From Microbacterium sp. SA39 (lineage in GTDB: Bacteria; Actinomycetota; Actinomycetes; Actinomycetales; Microbacteriaceae), in contig NZ_JXRU01000032.1 in assembly GCF_000967865.1 (NCBI RefSeq), positions 1 through 64,000 of the forward strand: a stretch of DNA of 64,000 nucleotides. The letters are read 5' to 3'. The position numbers were made by a program, and so were the translations under genes. Position 1 is the stretch's first letter. The number at the start of each line of letters is the position of its first letter. Positions 62,235 to 64,000 of this stretch are shown here, piece after piece. The notes under the pieces are model-generated. The model had not been told where the DNA came from, ran no database searches, and saw only the letters and a list, made by a program, of their open reading frames with translations.

Positions 62235-63194
62235 CTACTGCTCGCGCAGCTTCACCAGGCGCTCGTGGCCCGTCTCCTCGAGCTCCGCGATCTCGTCGCG
62301 GGACTTGAGGAAGTCGGAGAACGACCGGTAGCCGAGGGCCTTCTCGCTGAACGACGGATCCATCCGACGCATGTGCGTCTTCACGGCCGAGCTGTGCAGC
62401 CACTCGTCGGCGTCGGTCTTGTCATGACCGAGGCGCAGCGCGCGTTCGAGCAGCTGCGTCGCCTCGCCCTGCTCGTCGAGCTTCGGCTCCTCGACCTTGG
62501 CCGCCGGCTTCGACTTGGCTCGCCGGGTGGTCTTGGCCTTGGGGGCGTCGGTCACCGCCTCGACGGCGGGTTCGGGCGCGGCATCCGTCGTGGGTGCTTC
62601 GACGACGGCGGCGACCGGCTTCGTGGGCCGAACGACACCCGGCAGCGAGTCGTAGGCCTCGAACTCGTCGCACGCGGCGGCGAGCGACTTGGCGGTGGAG
62701 CCGGCGACGCCGACGCCGATCACGTAGCGCCCGAGCCGCTTGCACCGCTGCGCCAGCGGCACGTAGTCGCTGTCGCCCGCGACGATCACCACGTGGGTCA
62801 GGTCGGGGAGGCGGAACATGTCCTCGACGGCGTCGACCGCGAGGCGGATGTCGGCGCCGTTCTTGGCGTAGGCGGCGGCGGGGAACAGCTGCACGAGGTC
62901 GACCGCACGGGCCACGAGCTGCGAGCGGTACACGGCGTTGACGGGGGAGGACCAGTCGGCGTACGCACGGGTCAGGACGAGGGTGCCGAAGGAGGCGGCG
63001 TAGTCGATGATCGCGCCCACCTCGATCATCGCGCGGCTGAGCCGCTCGATGACATCGGGGTCGTTCGGGTGCTCCGTGATGCGCTGGCGGTCCTTGCCGT
63101 AGGCGTTGCGGCCGTGGACCCGGTCGTACCAGGAGATGACGATGTTGTCGAAGTCGAGGTAGACCGCGACGCGGGCGTTCGTGGGCTCAGCCAT
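62235..63194 (-). CDS. NYN domain ribonuclease-like protein with C-terminal OST-HTH/LOTUS domain
   Basis: 319 aa. PIN-like NYN domain with acidic residues in VYLDFDNIVISWYDR, GADIRLAVDAVEDM and VAGDSDYVPLAQR; then a Pro/Ala/Lys-rich linker (about 190-245) and a LOTUS-like domain (WLHSSAVKTHMRRMDPSFSE, LGYRSFSDFLKSRDEI). The arrangement suggests RNA binding and cleavage. It overlaps the 3' end of the upstream oxidoreductase gene by 8 bp. Confidence 0.87.
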   Translation of the reverse strand: MAEPTNARVAVYLDFDNIVISWYDRVHGRNAYGKDRQRITEHPNDPDVIERLSRAMIEVGAIIDYAASFGTLVLTRAYADWSSPVNAVYRSQLVARAVDLVQLFPAAAYAKNGADIRLAVDAVEDMFRLPDLTHVVIVAGDSDYVPLAQRCKRLGRYVIGVGVAGSTAKSLAAACDEFEAYDSLPGVVRPTKPVAAVVEAPTTDAAPEPAVEAVTDAPKAKTTRRAKSKPAAKVEEPKLDEQGEATQLLERALRLGHDKTDADEWLHSSAVKTHMRRMDPSFSEKALGYRSFSDFLKSRDEIAELEETGHERLVKLREQ

Positions 63195-64000
63195 GAGTGG
63201 CCTCCTCGCGGGGGTAGCGCACTCCGATCTGCGATCGGATCTCGTCGAGGGTGCCCATGATGGCGACGCTCTCGGCGATCGGCAGGATGTCGCCCTCGAG
63301 GATGCCGTCTCGCACGAGGCGCTCGGCGTTCAGCGCCTGGTACTGCATGCCGCGGCCCTCGACCTCGGACACGTACTCCTCGATGACGGTGCCGTCGGGC
63401 TGCACGACGCGGAAGCTGGTCGGCGAGTACCAGACACGATCGATGTCGATGCGGGCCGCGGTGCCGACGATGCTCGCGGCGTTCGGGCCGGCAGCGCGGG
63501 AGGAAGAGAGGGTGGTCGAGATCGCGCCGCCCTCGTGCGTCATGATCGTCGCGACCTCGGCGTCGGCACCCGTCTCGATGAGTCGACCGACGGCACGGAC
63601 CTCGGTGGGGGCGCCCAGGATGTCGTGGACGAAGGAGATCGGGTAGATGCCCAGGTCGAGCAGCGCGCCGCCGCCGAGCTCGAGCGCGTTCAGGCGGTGT
63701 GCCGGGTCGGACGGCAGCAGCTGGGTGTGGTCGGCGCTGACGGCGCGGATCTCGCCGAGGGTGCCCTCGGCGATGATCTCGCGGATACGGACCATGTGCG
63801 GCAGATAGCGCGTCCACATCGCCTCGGTGACGAGCAGGCCCTTCTCGGCCGCGAGCCGCTGCAGGTCCTCCGCTTCGGCGCGGTTCAGCGTGAACGCCTT
63901 CTCCGCGATGACGTGCTTGCCGTTCTCGAGCGCGAGGCGGGCGTTCTCGTGGTGCATCGGATGCGGCGTGCCGACGTAGATGATGTCGACGTCCGGATCG
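63187..64000 (-). CDS. Gfo/Idh/MocA family oxidoreductase (partial)
   Basis: Continues beyond the window end; the last about 270 residues are present. After the NAD domain (VGTPHPMHHENARLAL), the EKP-like block reads VIAEKAFTLNRAEA with Ala in place of Pro, then VTEAMWTRYLPHMVRIREII and GALLDLGIYPISFVHDIL, as in trans-1,2-dihydrobenzenediol dehydrogenase-like members. The NYN gene start lies inside its 3' end. Confidence 0.88.
   Translation of the reverse strand, partial: DPDVDIIYVGTPHPMHHENARLALENGKHVIAEKAFTLNRAEAEDLQRLAAEKGLLVTEAMWTRYLPHMVRIREIIAEGTLGEIRAVSADHTQLLPSDPAHRLNALELGGGALLDLGIYPISFVHDILGAPTEVRAVGRLIETGADAEVATIMTHEGGAISTTLSSSRAAGPNAASIVGTAARIDIDRVWYSPTSFRVVQPDGTVIEEYVSEVEGRGMQYQALNAERLVRDGILEGDILPIAESVAIMGTLDEIRSQIGVRYPREEATHG

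Overview
The window reads as chromosomal DNA of a high-GC actinobacterium, most likely a Microbacterium-like member of the Microbacteriaceae. Reasons: the 5S rRNA type, strong G/C preference at third codon positions, class Ib nrdHIEF, actinobacterial-type promoters whose -10 hexamer often lies 6-7 nt before the start codon (leaderless genes), and two short dispersed repeat families that, as I recall, are common in this family. No CRISPR array, insertion sequence, prophage or tRNA was seen.

Layout. 1-226: end of an rRNA operon (5S rRNA and terminator). 262-5668: IclR regulator divergent from hutHUI, which takes histidine to formiminoglutamate. 5711-7297: DUF445 membrane protein and a CsoR/RcnR-type metal sensor. 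7362-14065: APC permease, glutamine-synthetase-like ligase, class I amidohydrolase, aldehyde dehydrogenase, SDR and GntR regulator, together a gamma-glutamylation route for ethanolamine or polyamines. 14090-15923: tandem pair of paralogous helix-turn-helix proteins of unknown role. 16108-20774: Lrp regulator, acyl-CoA dehydrogenase homologue with hydrolase, sugar kinase with MFS transporter. 20775-25116: nrdHIEF with a promoter region rich in DnaA-box-like sites. 25162-33975: ROK repressor, GH36 alpha-galactosidase, CUT1 ABC transporter, a broken DUF4832 gene and an oxidoreductase.

34096-42330 has somewhat different composition and may be acquired. It holds an acyltransferase-like gene, a tyrosyl-tRNA synthetase behind an elaborate mRNA leader, and a LacI-controlled cluster (C45-type amidase/acyltransferase, MFS transporter, polysaccharide-deacetylase-fold enzyme, two SDRs) ending in a 23-bp perfect hairpin. 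42331-50684: secreted subtilase, flavodoxin-like reductase, GNAT, XRE plus ImmA-type protease, small HTH protein, aldo/keto reductase, TIGR01777 epimerase, DUF4166 protein and TetR regulator. 50744-62207: a sugar or polyol catabolic locus with three TIM-barrel isomerases, two Gfo/Idh/MocA dehydrogenases, a ROK repressor, a complete CUT2 ABC transporter and a Dabb protein. 62235-64000: NYN-OST-HTH RNA-binding protein and a Gfo/Idh/MocA gene cut by the window end.

Most of the window is carbon and nitrogen catabolism in compact, translationally coupled operons (ATGA, GTGA and TGATG overlaps), each beside a dedicated regulator. The most unusual items are the tyrS leader, the C45 cluster, the tandem HTH paralogues, in-frame repeat insertions in hutH and hutI, and the DnaA-box cluster before nrdHIEF.
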